Shown here in pieces: positions 36,976-45,446 of a stretch of DNA of 64,000 bases. The stretch comes from Alphaproteobacteria bacterium (GTDB taxonomy: Bacteria; Pseudomonadota; Alphaproteobacteria; RS24). Position numbers and translations under genes: made by a program. Numbering within the stretch: position 1 is the stretch's first letter; each line of letters starts with the position of its first letter. The DNA is taken from positions 62,001 through 126,000 of the forward strand of contig JAQWIP010000102.1 of assembly GCA_029248825.1 (NCBI GenBank). The letters run 5' to 3'. The notes below the pieces were generated by a model. The model was not told the origin of the DNA. It made no database searches and saw only the letters and a program-made list of their open reading frames with translations.

Positions 36976-37827
36976 ATGCAGATATTTACCGTGATTGGCC
37001 GCGCCATTTTATTGCTTTTGGCCTTGCTGGTTTTCGTGCCGCCGCAAGTTCTGGTGCTATTGGTTTTTCGCTGGCTCCCCAAACCCCTATCGCGCGTCTG
37101 GCCGATTATCCCGCTTTGGTTTTTTCGCAGCTTGTTAAAAATCTTTGGCGTGCGGTTGAAAATAACAGGCGCCCTGCCGCAAGCTGGCACCCTATTGGTG
37201 GCCAATCATATTTCTTGGTTTGATATTCTGGCCATTGGCGCCATCACGCCCCTGTCTTTTATTGCCAAAAGCGATGTCAAAGGCTGGCCGCTTTTGGGGT
37301 GGCTGTCTGGTTTGCAGCGCACGGTTTATGTCGACCGGCGGCGCGGGCGGCACAATAAAACCGATGGCGATGCGCTAACCGGGCGATTGGTGGCGGGCGA
37401 CACAATGGTGATTTTCGCCGAAGGCACAAACTCCGATGGGCTGAAAGTTCTGCCATTTAAATCCACTTTATTTGCCGGTCTGGAGCGCCTCGCCAAATCC
37501 GATAAAGCCGATGCGGGGCGCCCTCCGGTTCAGGCCATGACGATTGCCTATCGCCGCCTGCACGATATGGCGATGGGGCGGCGTCAACGCATGGCCTATG
37601 CGTGGCTTGGCGATATGGGGCTGGCCTCGCATTTTCTGTTCATGATGGCCTCGGACCCGATTACTTTTGAGGTGATATTTCACGAGCCACTGCCCGATGC
37701 GAGGAAAAGCCAGCGCAAAGAAATGGCGCGCTGTCTGCACGCCCAAGTGGCGGGCGGGCTGGAAGATATGTCTTATGGCAGGCCAGTTCCGCGCCCTGCC
37801 GAACCATGCCGAGCTGAGCCGAGCTGA
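36976..37827 (+). CDS. plsC: 1-acyl-sn-glycerol-3-phosphate acyltransferase
   Basis: 283 residues. An N-terminal membrane helix (about 8-32), the acyl-acceptor motif NH78-ISWFD83 and the EGT motif at 149-151 define the family. Makes phosphatidic acid from lysophosphatidate; a minority of relatives acylate ornithine lipids instead. The last codons lie in a short GAGCTGAGCC/T tandem repeat. Confidence 0.9.
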   Translation: MQIFTVIGRAILLLLALLVFVPPQVLVLLVFRWLPKPLSRVWPIIPLWFFRSLLKIFGVRLKITGALPQAGTLLVANHISWFDILAIGAITPLSFIAKSDVKGWPLLGWLSGLQRTVYVDRRRGRHNKTDGDALTGRLVAGDTMVIFAEGTNSDGLKVLPFKSTLFAGLERLAKSDKADAGRPPVQAMTIAYRRLHDMAMGRRQRMAYAWLGDMGLASHFLFMMASDPITFEVIFHEPLPDARKSQRKEMARCLHAQVAGGLEDMSYGRPVPRPAEPCRAEPS

Positions 37828-37830
37828 GCT
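37811..37830 (+). repeat. 10-base tandem repeat at the plsC stop
   Basis: GAGCTGAGCC is followed directly by GAGCTGAGCT; the plsC TGA falls in the second copy. Slippage here would change the last few residues of PlsC. Confidence 0.6.
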
Positions 37831-37879
37831 GATGACGGCTCGGCTTGCGCAGGCGCCGCAAAAGCGCTAAGGCCAAAGC

Positions 37880-39295
37880 ATGAACGACACGCATAAAAAC
37901 AAGGGTGCCAATGATAAGGGTGCCAATGACAAGTCTTGTTATATCAAGACCTTTGGCTGCCAGATGAACGTCTATGATAGCCAGCGCATGGCTGAGGCTT
38001 TGGTCGAGGCCGGCTATCGGGCGGTCGATACACCAGATGACGCGGATATGATTATTTTAAACACGTGTCATATCCGCGAGAGAGCGGCCGAGAAAGTCTA
38101 TCATGAGCTGGGTCGTTTGCGTCCGCTGAAGCAACGCAATAAAAACATCGTTATTGGGGTCGCTGGCTGCGTGGCGCAAGCCGAAGGCGCGGAAATTATT
38201 TCGCGCGCGCCGATGGTCGATATGGTGTTCGGCCCGCAAACGTTTCAGCAATTGCCCGCCATGCTCGACGAAGTGAGCCAGACCCGATCGCAGGGGCGCA
38301 AAGCCAGATTGGTGCGCACGGAATTTCCAGCGGCCGAAAAATTTGCCGCCCTCACCCACGTGCCGCGCAAGCCCATCACCCGAAGCCCCAGCGCCTATGT
38401 GACGGTGCAAGAGGGCTGCGATAAGTTTTGCACTTTTTGTGTGGTGCCTTATACGCGCGGCGAAGAAATCTCGCGCGCCGCCCGCGAAATCATCGACGAG
38501 GCCAAAGGTCTGGCCGAGCAGGGCGTGTGCGAAATCACCCTCTTGGGGCAGAATGTAAACGCTTGGCAAGACCTCGAAAGCGGCCAGCGTTTGGCGGGGC
38601 TTTTGGACGATTTGGCCGAGATTGAGGGCTTACATCGTTTGCGCTTCACCACCAGCCATCCGCGCGATATGGATGCGGCGCTCATTGCCGCGCATGGGCG
38701 AAACGAGAAACTAATGCCCTATTTGCATCTGCCGGTGCAGGCGGGTTCCGACAAGATTTTAAAAGCGATGAACCGCAAACACACAGCCGCCGACTATATG
38801 GCTTTGTGCAAAGAGTTCCGCGCCGTGCGTCCCGATTTGGCTTTATCGTCGGATTTCATCATCGGTTTCCCGGGCGAGACGGATGAAGATTTCGCCGCCA
38901 CGATGGCTTTGGTAGAAGAGGTGACTTATGCGCAAGCCTATTCGTTTAAATATTCGCCGCGCCCCGGCACGCCTGCCGCCGACGAGGAGAACCAAGTCGA
39001 TGAGGCGGTAAAAGCGGCGCGCTTGCAAACCATCCAAGGCCTGATTAGCGCGCAGCAGAGCGCCTTTAATGAGGCGCAATTGGGGCAGGTTTTGCCGATA
39101 TTATTTGATAAACCGTCCAAACATGCTGGCCAAATTACCGGTCGCAGTCCTTATTTGCAGCCCGTGCATGTCAAAGTGCCAGAGGGGCAAGATGTCGAGG
39201 CGGTATTTGCGGCGGTGCGCGGGCGCATTCTGCCCGTCGAGATTATCCGCACGCATCGCAATAGTTTAAGCGGTCAATTTAGCGACACGGTGTAA
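37880..39295 (+). CDS. miaB: tRNA-2-methylthio-N6-dimethylallyladenosine synthase
   Basis: 471 residues. Methylthiotransferase with an N-terminal cluster domain (Cys27, Cys63, Cys97), radical SAM site C180-DKF-C184-TF-C187 and a C-terminal TRAM domain. Adds the methylthio group to i6A37 of tRNA. The first 20 residues are a Lys/Asn/Asp-rich tail containing a duplicated KGAND. AAGG precedes the ATG. Normal neighbour of phoH. Confidence 0.97.
   Translation: MNDTHKNKGANDKGANDKSCYIKTFGCQMNVYDSQRMAEALVEAGYRAVDTPDDADMIILNTCHIRERAAEKVYHELGRLRPLKQRNKNIVIGVAGCVAQAEGAEIISRAPMVDMVFGPQTFQQLPAMLDEVSQTRSQGRKARLVRTEFPAAEKFAALTHVPRKPITRSPSAYVTVQEGCDKFCTFCVVPYTRGEEISRAAREIIDEAKGLAEQGVCEITLLGQNVNAWQDLESGQRLAGLLDDLAEIEGLHRLRFTTSHPRDMDAALIAAHGRNEKLMPYLHLPVQAGSDKILKAMNRKHTAADYMALCKEFRAVRPDLALSSDFIIGFPGETDEDFAATMALVEEVTYAQAYSFKYSPRPGTPAADEENQVDEAVKAARLQTIQGLISAQQSAFNEAQLGQVLPILFDKPSKHAGQITGRSPYLQPVHVKVPEGQDVEAVFAAVRGRILPVEIIRTHRNSLSGQFSDTV
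37901..37930 (+). repeat. 15-base tandem duplication in miaB
   Basis: Two copies of a 15-base unit (AAGGGTGCCAATGAT/C) that differ at the last base encode KGANDKGAND near the start of MiaB. It keeps the frame and lies before the first conserved cysteine. Confidence 0.8.
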
Positions 39296-39316
39296 CTTGT
39301 CCTTTTGGTTAAGGGC

Positions 39317-39345
39317 TTGCCAAGTCGATGAAAAATTCTGATACT
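39317..39345 (+). promoter_or_regulatory. putative promoter of phoH
   Basis: TTGCCA at 39317-39322 (5 of 6 to consensus), a 17-base spacer and GATACT at 39340-39345 (4 of 6). Predicted transcription start is at about 39352-39354, right at the ATG of a short upstream reading frame. Confidence 0.5.
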
Positions 39346-39388
39346 TGATGGCTATGGGTCATAAAATAAATGAAAAATTCGGATATCT
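39328..39388 (+). repeat. imperfect 19-base direct repeat upstream of phoH
   Basis: Copies at 39328-39346 and 39370-39388 share ATGAAAAATTC and then GATA, with three mismatches, spaced 42 bases apart in an AT-rich leader. The first copy covers the -10 box. Confidence 0.6.
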
Positions 39389-39407
39389 GGCAGGAGTTTG
39401 CGCTTGA
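39354..39407 (+). other. short upstream reading frame, possible phoH leader peptide
   Basis: ATG at 39354 opens a 17-codon frame (MGHKINEKFGYLAGVCA) that stops with TGA at 39405-39407, overlapping the proposed phoH TTG start as TTGA. It has no Shine-Dalgarno but would begin at or within a few bases of the predicted transcript 5' end. Coding status is speculative. Confidence 0.25.
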
Positions 39408-40561
39408 GCGATCCTGAGAAACAATCCACTTCCCGCCCTCGTGCTTCGAAACCCAAGTCTAAGCCTTTCGTGCTTCAGTTCGACAACAATCGGCTGTTGC
39501 CAGAGCTATATGGCGAGCATGGCAAAAATCTTGCGCGCATTGAACAGACTTTGGATGTCTCTTTGTCCAATCGCGGCAATCAGGTTTCGATTTCGGGCGC
39601 CGAAGAAGATTGCACGCGCGCGGCGCAAGTTTTGGGGACGCTCTATCATAATCTCGAACGCGGCGCCGAAGTGACCAGCGGCGATGTCGATGGCGCTTTG
39701 CGTCTCAGCCTCGCCGCCATGGATGCGCCTTCGACAGGCAATGGCGCCTCGCAGAAAACCAAATCGGCCAGCAATGGTAAAGGCAATGGCAAAGCGGCGC
39801 CCGCGCCCCTTACGGGCAAGGCGGCTTTGCGCACGCAAAAACGCGAAGTCTTGCCGCGCTCGCCCGCCCAAGCCACCTATATAGAGGCTTTGTTGAACAG
39901 CGAGCTGGTGGTTGGTTGCGGCCCTGCCGGCACCGGCAAAACCTATTTGGCCGTCGCCGCCGCCGCCGCCATGTTGGTCGAAGGCAAAGTCGACCGTATC
40001 ATCTTGTCGCGCCCGGCCGTGGAAGCGGGCGAGAACCTCGGGTTTTTGCCAGGCGATATGCGCGATAAAGTCGACCCTTATTTGCGCCCGCTTTATGATG
40101 CGCTTTACGACATGCTGCCAGGCCCCCAAGTTATTCGTTCGTTGGAGAGCGGCGAGATTGAAATCGCGCCTTTGGCTTTCATGCGCGGGCGCACTTTGGC
40201 CAATAGTTTTGTCATCCTCGATGAAAGCCAAAATGCGACACCTATGCAGATGAAAATGTTTTTGACGCGGATGGGCGAAAATTCTCGCATGGTCATCACC
40301 GGCGACCCAAGCCAAGTCGATTTGCCGTTTGGTGCCAAGTCGGGTCTCAAAGATGCGCTAGAAATTTTGCCGAAGATTAAAGGCTGCGAGATTATTCATT
40401 TCAGCGAAGATGATGTGGTGCGCCATGATATGGTCACGCGCATTGTAAAAGCCTATAATAAGCGCGATGGCAAATTGCCGCCGATGCAAAGGCATCCGAA
40501 AAAGAACCTAAAAAAGGCCATAGATGAGAAACCAAACGAGCCAGGTGATGACGCAGAATAA
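39404..40561 (+). CDS. phoH: PhoH-like ATPase
   Basis: 385 residues. N-terminal KH-like region, then the PhoH NTPase with Walker A GPAGTGKTYLA and Walker B SFVILDESQNATPMQMKMFLTR. Associated with YbeY and RNA handling in many bacteria; exact function unknown. Start is a TTG: the one at 39404 has CAGGAG at a proper 7-base distance, while the TTG at 39398 is too close to it. Overlaps ybeY. Confidence 0.93.
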   Translation: MSDPEKQSTSRPRASKPKSKPFVLQFDNNRLLPELYGEHGKNLARIEQTLDVSLSNRGNQVSISGAEEDCTRAAQVLGTLYHNLERGAEVTSGDVDGALRLSLAAMDAPSTGNGASQKTKSASNGKGNGKAAPAPLTGKAALRTQKREVLPRSPAQATYIEALLNSELVVGCGPAGTGKTYLAVAAAAAMLVEGKVDRIILSRPAVEAGENLGFLPGDMRDKVDPYLRPLYDALYDMLPGPQVIRSLESGEIEIAPLAFMRGRTLANSFVILDESQNATPMQMKMFLTRMGENSRMVITGDPSQVDLPFGAKSGLKDALEILPKIKGCEIIHFSEDDVVRHDMVTRIVKAYNKRDGKLPPMQRHPKKNLKKAIDEKPNEPGDDAE

Positions 40562-41156
40562 CGCCACACCGCCAGCCGCCTCCTCCTCCGCTTCCGCCTC
40601 CGTTGGTGATGCGGAGCCTGACAGTCCGAGCCTGTCTCAAGGCCTCACGTTAGATTTGGATATGCGCGATGCGCGCTGGCAAGCGCTGGAGGGCGACTTG
40701 CGCCAGCAGGCCGCGTTTATTTGGGCGCGCCTTGACCCCAAAGCCGCCATGCCCGAAGCCGAGGCCTGTCTGGTTTTGGCCGATGATGGCGAGCTGGCGC
40801 AGATGAATGAAAGCTTTCGCCATAAAGCGGGGCCGACCAATGTGCTGAGTTTTCCCGCGCTGGATTTCGCCGCGCCTGTGCAATCGGCGCAAGATTTATC
40901 TGGCCTGCCGTTTACGCTGCTTGGCGATATTGTTATGTCCTACGATCGCTTGCAGGCGGAAGCGCAAGCGCAAGGCAAAACCGAACGCGCTCACGCGCTG
41001 CATTTGCTGACCCATGGGCTTTTGCATCTTTTGGGCTATGACCATGAAAATGAGGCGGATGCCAATTTGATGGAAGGGCTGGAAAGCGAGCTGCTGCTCG
41101 CGGCTGGCCTGGCCAATCCTTATGACGAGCTTCCTCAATCGGAGACGGAACAATGA
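40524..41156 (+). CDS. ybeY: endoribonuclease YbeY (rRNA maturation)
   Basis: 210 residues, longer than usual because of an N-terminal Ser/Ala-rich tail of about 35 residues. The zinc site is the H-x3-H-x5-H in LTHGLLHLLGYDH, with the upstream RHKAGPTNVLSFP motif. Acts in 16S rRNA maturation and ribosome quality control. The ATG at 40524 lies inside phoH with AAGG upstream; it ends in an ATGA overlap with corC. Confidence 0.95.
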   Translation: MRNQTSQVMTQNNATPPAASSSASASVGDAEPDSPSLSQGLTLDLDMRDARWQALEGDLRQQAAFIWARLDPKAAMPEAEACLVLADDGELAQMNESFRHKAGPTNVLSFPALDFAAPVQSAQDLSGLPFTLLGDIVMSYDRLQAEAQAQGKTERAHALHLLTHGLLHLLGYDHENEADANLMEGLESELLLAAGLANPYDELPQSETEQ

Positions 41157-42070
41157 GTGCTTCTTCTGCAACCAGCTGGTGGCGATCTTTATTCGGCGGG
41201 GGCGAGAGCTCCCTGCGCGAAAGCATTGAAGATGTTTTGGAGGAAAGCCAAGGCGAGACCGCCGACTTCTCGGATGAAGAACGCCATATGCTGAAAAACC
41301 TACTCGGCTTTCGCGATGTGCGCCTGGATGATGTGATGGTGCCGCGCGCCGATATTGATGCGGTGGAGGTCGATATAAAGCTGCGCGACTTGCTGGCTTT
41401 ATTTGCCGATTGCGGCCATTCGCGCATGCCCGTCTATCGCGAAACGCTCGACCAACCCATCGGCATGGTGCATGTGAAAGATGTGCTATCGGCGCTCCAA
41501 TCGAGCCTTGGCCAAGGCAGCGCAAACCTCGAAACCATTGAGCTGACGCCGCTGGTGCGTCCAGTTTTATTCGTTCCGCCTTCTATGCCGGCTATGGAAT
41601 TACTGGTGAAAATGCAAGCGACGCGCGGCCATATGGCTTTGGTCATCGATGAATATGGCGGCACCGATGGCTTGGTGACGATTGAAGATTTGATCGAAGA
41701 AATCGTCGGCGAAATTGAAGACGAACATGATGAAGAAGAAGAACTTTTAAAAGCCCTGAGCGAGGACGGCCATTGGCGCGCGCAAGCCCGATTGCCGCTC
41801 GCCGATATGGAAGCGGCTTTGGATATCCGCTTGGCGCACGTGGAAGGCTATGACGACATCGATACGCTGGGCGGATTGGTTTTTGCCAAAGCCGGACGGG
41901 TGCCAGAGCGTGGCGAAATGATTGCCCAAGATATGGGCGATGGGCGGGTGCTTGAATTTATCATTCACGATGGCGATGCGCGCCGCATCAAGCAAGTGGA
42001 TATGCGCTTGATTGCGCGCGCGGCAAAACCCGCGCGCAGCCAAAAAAGCCGCAAAGGCACGGCAGACTAA
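41153..42070 (+). CDS. CorC/HlyC-family CBS domain protein
   Basis: 305 residues. Two CBS domains (VMVPRADIDAV... and ...GHMALVIDEYGGTDGLVTIEDLIEEIVGEIEDEHDEEE) and a CorC_HlyC C-terminal domain. It lacks the N-terminal membrane domain of larger relatives, so it is the short CorC type, linked to magnesium/cobalt efflux in enterobacteria. Between ybeY and lnt, as is usual. Confidence 0.92.
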   Translation: MSASSATSWWRSLFGGGESSLRESIEDVLEESQGETADFSDEERHMLKNLLGFRDVRLDDVMVPRADIDAVEVDIKLRDLLALFADCGHSRMPVYRETLDQPIGMVHVKDVLSALQSSLGQGSANLETIELTPLVRPVLFVPPSMPAMELLVKMQATRGHMALVIDEYGGTDGLVTIEDLIEEIVGEIEDEHDEEEELLKALSEDGHWRAQARLPLADMEAALDIRLAHVEGYDDIDTLGGLVFAKAGRVPERGEMIAQDMGDGRVLEFIIHDGDARRIKQVDMRLIARAAKPARSQKSRKGTAD

Positions 42071-43638
42071 TGGCACGCTGGCTGTCTTTTTGCGCCAGCT
42101 ATCCAAGGCGGATAAGCCTATTGGCTGGCCTCATTTTGCCTTTGGCGTTTGCTCCTTTTCAAATCTTGCCGATTTTTTATCTGTCGTATGGGCTGGTTTT
42201 CTGGCTGGCTTGGCAAGCGCGCCAAAGCCCCAAAGATTTATTCATCTTGGGCTGGCTATTTGGCTTCGGGCAGTTTTTTACCGGCCTCTTGTGGATGGGC
42301 GAAGCGTTTTTGGTCGAGGCCGAACATTTCCTTTGGGCGTTGCCATTTGCCATCACGCTTTTGCCCGCGGGCTTGGCTTTATTTGGCGGCTTGGCGTTTT
42401 ATCTCTGGGGGCAGATGGTGGCACGTTTTGCCATGCGGCGTCTGCTGGCCAGCCTATCTTTGCCGCTTTGGCTGGTTCTGGCGGCTTATTTGCGAAGCAC
42501 TGTTTTGACCGGTCTGCCGTGGAACCTGCCCGCTATGGGCTGGGGAACTTGGCTGTATTTGGCGCAAGCGACGAGCTTTCTTGGCGTCCATGGGTTGGGA
42601 CTATTGGCGCTGGTAAGCGTGGCGTTTTTACTGGCCGAGCAAGCGCGGCTGCGCTGGCTATCGCTCGCCCTGATGGTTTTGGTTTTGCTATTTGGTGTGG
42701 CGCGTCTGCATGGGGGCGTGCGTTTGGAGGCCAGCGATACGATGATCACTGTGGTGCAGCCCAATCTGGCTCAGCGCGAAAAATGGCTACCCGAAAAACG
42801 CGATGCGCATATTGAGAAGACCCTGCAATTGACCCAATTGGGGCTGAAATATGCGCCCAAAACCGACCTTATCCTCTGGCCAGAAACGGCCATTCCAGCG
42901 CTTATCGATGAGGGGACGGGGTTTGGCGATCGCTTGCGCGCAGCCCTGCCTGCGGGCTTAGAAAGCCGCCGCCAGCCGCCCTATATTTTGACCGGTGCGG
43001 TGCGGCGCGAGCTTGGGTTGCAAAGCGCTAAATTTTACAATAGCGCCATGTTGTGGTCGGGCGATGGGCATTTATTGGCCAAATCGGACAAGCATCATCT
43101 GGTGCCCTTTGGCGAATATTTACCCATGCAAAACTGGCTGGAGGCCATTGGGCTAGAGCAATTGGTGCGCCTGCGAGGTGGCTATGCCTATGGGCCGCCC
43201 CACGCTCGCTTGAGCGCTGCGGGCTTGCCGGTGCTGGCGCCCTTGATTTGCTATGAAGGTATTTTCCCGGCTTTATCGGCCAGCCCCAAAGGGCTTTCGC
43301 GTCCCGAAGCTTTGGTCAATTTAACCAATGATGGCTGGTTTGGAAATTGGCATGGCCCCCATCAACATCTCGCGCAAGTGCGTTTGCGCGCCATCGAGCA
43401 AGGCCTGCCTTTGGTGCGAAGTGCGAATACCGGCATCTCGGCGGTTTTTGATGCGCATGGCCGCCAGCTTGAGGCTTTGCCACTGGGCGAGGCGGGCGTG
43501 TTTTCTTTGCCGCTGCCCACGGCTTTGCCCCCGACGCTTTATGCGGGTTTTGGGGATAGCGTGTTTTTTGCGCTCTGGCTTGGCTTGGCGCTCGCGGTAA
43601 TGGCGGCGCGGCGGCGTTTTTCAACTCACGCGCTTTAG
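42070..43638 (+). CDS. lnt: apolipoprotein N-acyltransferase
   Basis: 522 residues. About six membrane helices in the first 215 residues, then a periplasmic nitrilase-like domain with the catalytic Glu in ILWPETAIPAL (near 276), a Lys, and Cys near 395 in APLICYEGIFP. Adds the third acyl chain to lipoproteins. ATG shares a base with the corC stop (TAATG). Confidence 0.96.
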   Translation: MARWLSFCASYPRRISLLAGLILPLAFAPFQILPIFYLSYGLVFWLAWQARQSPKDLFILGWLFGFGQFFTGLLWMGEAFLVEAEHFLWALPFAITLLPAGLALFGGLAFYLWGQMVARFAMRRLLASLSLPLWLVLAAYLRSTVLTGLPWNLPAMGWGTWLYLAQATSFLGVHGLGLLALVSVAFLLAEQARLRWLSLALMVLVLLFGVARLHGGVRLEASDTMITVVQPNLAQREKWLPEKRDAHIEKTLQLTQLGLKYAPKTDLILWPETAIPALIDEGTGFGDRLRAALPAGLESRRQPPYILTGAVRRELGLQSAKFYNSAMLWSGDGHLLAKSDKHHLVPFGEYLPMQNWLEAIGLEQLVRLRGGYAYGPPHARLSAAGLPVLAPLICYEGIFPALSASPKGLSRPEALVNLTNDGWFGNWHGPHQHLAQVRLRAIEQGLPLVRSANTGISAVFDAHGRQLEALPLGEAGVFSLPLPTALPPTLYAGFGDSVFFALWLGLALAVMAARRRFSTHAL

Positions 43639-43658
43639 GGTTTCTGGCGATAAAAACA

Positions 43659-43674
43659 ATTGCCCTCGGGCAAT
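43659..43674. other. small hairpin between lnt and the Xre regulator
   Basis: ATTGCC and GGCAAT pair around a CTCG loop, about 20 bases after the lnt stop. There is no T run, so as terminator it is weak; it could also be an operator-like palindrome upstream of the regulator gene. The 97-base gap also holds AT-rich TAATAAT and AGAGGGGG before the next start. Confidence 0.35.
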
Positions 43675-43735
43675 CTCTCCCCCATAGTTTGCGGCGTAAC
43701 CTGCGTCTCAAAAATAATAATAGAGGGGGCAGATT

Positions 43736-44155
43736 ATGCCACGTAAAAAACATCAAGCCGTCGATGCCTTTATCGGCGCGCGGGTGCGTCTTCGCCTGCT
43801 TATGCTGGGGATGAGCCAAGAAGAATTGAGCAATCAGCTCGGGGTCACTTTCCAGCAAGTTCAAAAATACGAGAAAGGCGTCAATCGCATTTCGGCCAGT
43901 CGGCTGTTTGAGTTGTCGCAAGCCTTTGATGTGCCAGTGCAGTTTTTCTTCGATGGATTGGAAGAGCCGCTAGACCCTTATCCCGAAGCGGGTCTCGCTG
44001 AGGAGCCGTTGCTCAATCCCTATCTCGATTTTGTGAGCAGCGGGCCAGGGGTTGAGTTAAATCGGGCTTTTCTGGAGATTACCGACGAGGATTTGCGCCG
44101 CCAATTGCTCTCGGTTGTCTCTAATATTGCGCGGGTCAATCGCACGCGAGACTAA
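43736..44155 (+). CDS. Xre-family helix-turn-helix regulator
   Basis: 139 residues. HTH at about 15-70 (LGMSQEELSNQLGVTFQQVQKYEKGVNRISASRLFELSQAF), then VPVQFFFDGLE and a C-terminal helix. This is the regulator found between lnt and metK in most alphaproteobacteria. Targets are unknown; metK and the methionine/SAM cycle are suggested only by position. AGAGGGGG precedes the ATG. Confidence 0.92.
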   Translation: MPRKKHQAVDAFIGARVRLRLLMLGMSQEELSNQLGVTFQQVQKYEKGVNRISASRLFELSQAFDVPVQFFFDGLEEPLDPYPEAGLAEEPLLNPYLDFVSSGPGVELNRAFLEITDEDLRRQLLSVVSNIARVNRTRD

Positions 44156-44273
44156 GCTTTGTGGCAATGCTTTGTGGAAATTTTGCTAGGGCAACAGGGT
44201 TGACCATCGGGGAGTGGCCTGCCACATAGAGGAATTGTTTTAAACGCGAGCTTTTAAGAGCGAGGGATTACAC
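44156..44273 (+). promoter_or_regulatory. structured leader of metK, class unknown
   Basis: The 118-base gap before metK holds a possible closing helix of TGTGGCA (44160-44166) with TGCCACA (44220-44226), seven perfect pairs. Inside are CAAC-AGG-GTTG (44192-44202) and GACC/ATCGGGGAGTGGCC. The 3' strand can alternatively pair with GTGGC at 44214-44218. I do not recognise the SAM-II, SAM/SAH, SAM-V or SAH consensus in it. Location before SAM synthetase makes a regulatory leader plausible. Confidence 0.4.
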
Positions 44274-45440
44274 ATGCGTGCTTCTTATGAATTTACCTCC
44301 GAGTCGGTTTCCGAAGGTCATCCAGATAAAGTCTGCGACCGCATTTCGGACAGCATTCTCGATGCGTTTTTGGCGCGGGACCCGCAAGCTCGTGTGGCCG
44401 TGGAAACCCTGACGACGACCAATTTAATCGTTCTGGCTGGCGAAGTGCGCCCTGCCGGATTGGTTTCCAAAGAAGAGATGGAAGCCATCGCGCGCGCCGC
44501 CGTCAAAGACATCGGCTATGAGCAAGACGGCTTTCATTGGCAAAACGCGCAAGTTCAAGTTCACGTGCATGGTCAATCGGCGCATATCGCGCAAGGCGTC
44601 GATGCCGATGGCAGCGACAAAGAAGAAGGCGCTGGCGACCAAGGCATTATGTTTGGCTACGCCTGCCGCGAAACCGAAGACCTGATGCCCGCCCCGATTG
44701 CGTATAGCCATCAGATTTTGTCGGACATGGCCGCCGCTCGCAAATCAGGCAGCGTGCAAGGCCTCGGCCCCGATAGCAAAAGCCAAGTCACCTTGGCCTA
44801 TGAAAATGGCAAGCCCGTGCGCGCCACCTCGGTGGTGGTATCGACCCAACATGACGAAGGCCTGACGCAAGACGATGTGCGCGCCCTCGTGCGCCCTTTC
44901 GTGGAAAACGTTCTGCCCGAAGGCTGGATGTGTCCAGAAGAAAGTTTTTATGTAAACCCAACGGGCACTTTCGTTATCGGGGGCCCCGATGGCGATGCGG
45001 GTCTTACGGGTCGTAAAATTATTGTCGATACTTATGGCGGCGCAGCCCCGCATGGCGGCGGCGCGTTCTCGGGCAAAGACCCTACAAAAGTCGACCGCTC
45101 GGCCGCTTATGCCTCGCGCTATCTGGCTAAAAATGTGGTCGCCGCAGGTCTGGCAGAGCGCTGCACCATTCAGTTGTCATACGCGATTGGCGTGTCGCAG
45201 CCCTTGTCGCTTTATGTCGACACACATGGCACAGGACAGGCCGATGAAGCGGCGCTGGAAAAAGCTTTGGCGCAAGTCATGGATTTAAGCCCGCGCGGCA
45301 TTCGCGAGCATTTGGGTCTTAACAAACCGATTTATGCGCGCACGTCGGCCTATGGTCATTTTGGTCGCAAAGCCCAAGACGATGGCGGGTTTTCTTGGGA
45401 GCGCACAGATTTGGCCGAGGCCATTAAGGGCGCGCTTTAG
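44274..45440 (+). CDS. metK: S-adenosylmethionine synthetase
   Basis: 388 residues. FTSESVSEGHPDKVCD with the ATP-site His, GAGDQGIMFGYA, and the P-loop-like GGGAFSGKDPTKVDRSAAY are all present. Makes SAM from methionine and ATP. CGAGGG precedes the ATG. Followed by trmB after 6 bases, so a SAM maker and a SAM user are co-transcribed. Confidence 0.98.
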   Translation: MRASYEFTSESVSEGHPDKVCDRISDSILDAFLARDPQARVAVETLTTTNLIVLAGEVRPAGLVSKEEMEAIARAAVKDIGYEQDGFHWQNAQVQVHVHGQSAHIAQGVDADGSDKEEGAGDQGIMFGYACRETEDLMPAPIAYSHQILSDMAAARKSGSVQGLGPDSKSQVTLAYENGKPVRATSVVVSTQHDEGLTQDDVRALVRPFVENVLPEGWMCPEESFYVNPTGTFVIGGPDGDAGLTGRKIIVDTYGGAAPHGGGAFSGKDPTKVDRSAAYASRYLAKNVVAAGLAERCTIQLSYAIGVSQPLSLYVDTHGTGQADEAALEKALAQVMDLSPRGIREHLGLNKPIYARTSAYGHFGRKAQDDGGFSWERTDLAEAIKGAL

Positions 45441-45446
45441 GCGTCC

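Noticed and set aside
37811..37930. Tandem repeats as signs of a mobile element
   Set aside because: Units are only 10 and 15 bases, two copies each, with no flanking inverted repeats; replication slippage explains them.
44156..44273. metK leader as a SAM-II or SAM/SAH riboswitch
   Set aside because: The core residues of those classes are not recognisable, so I give no class name.
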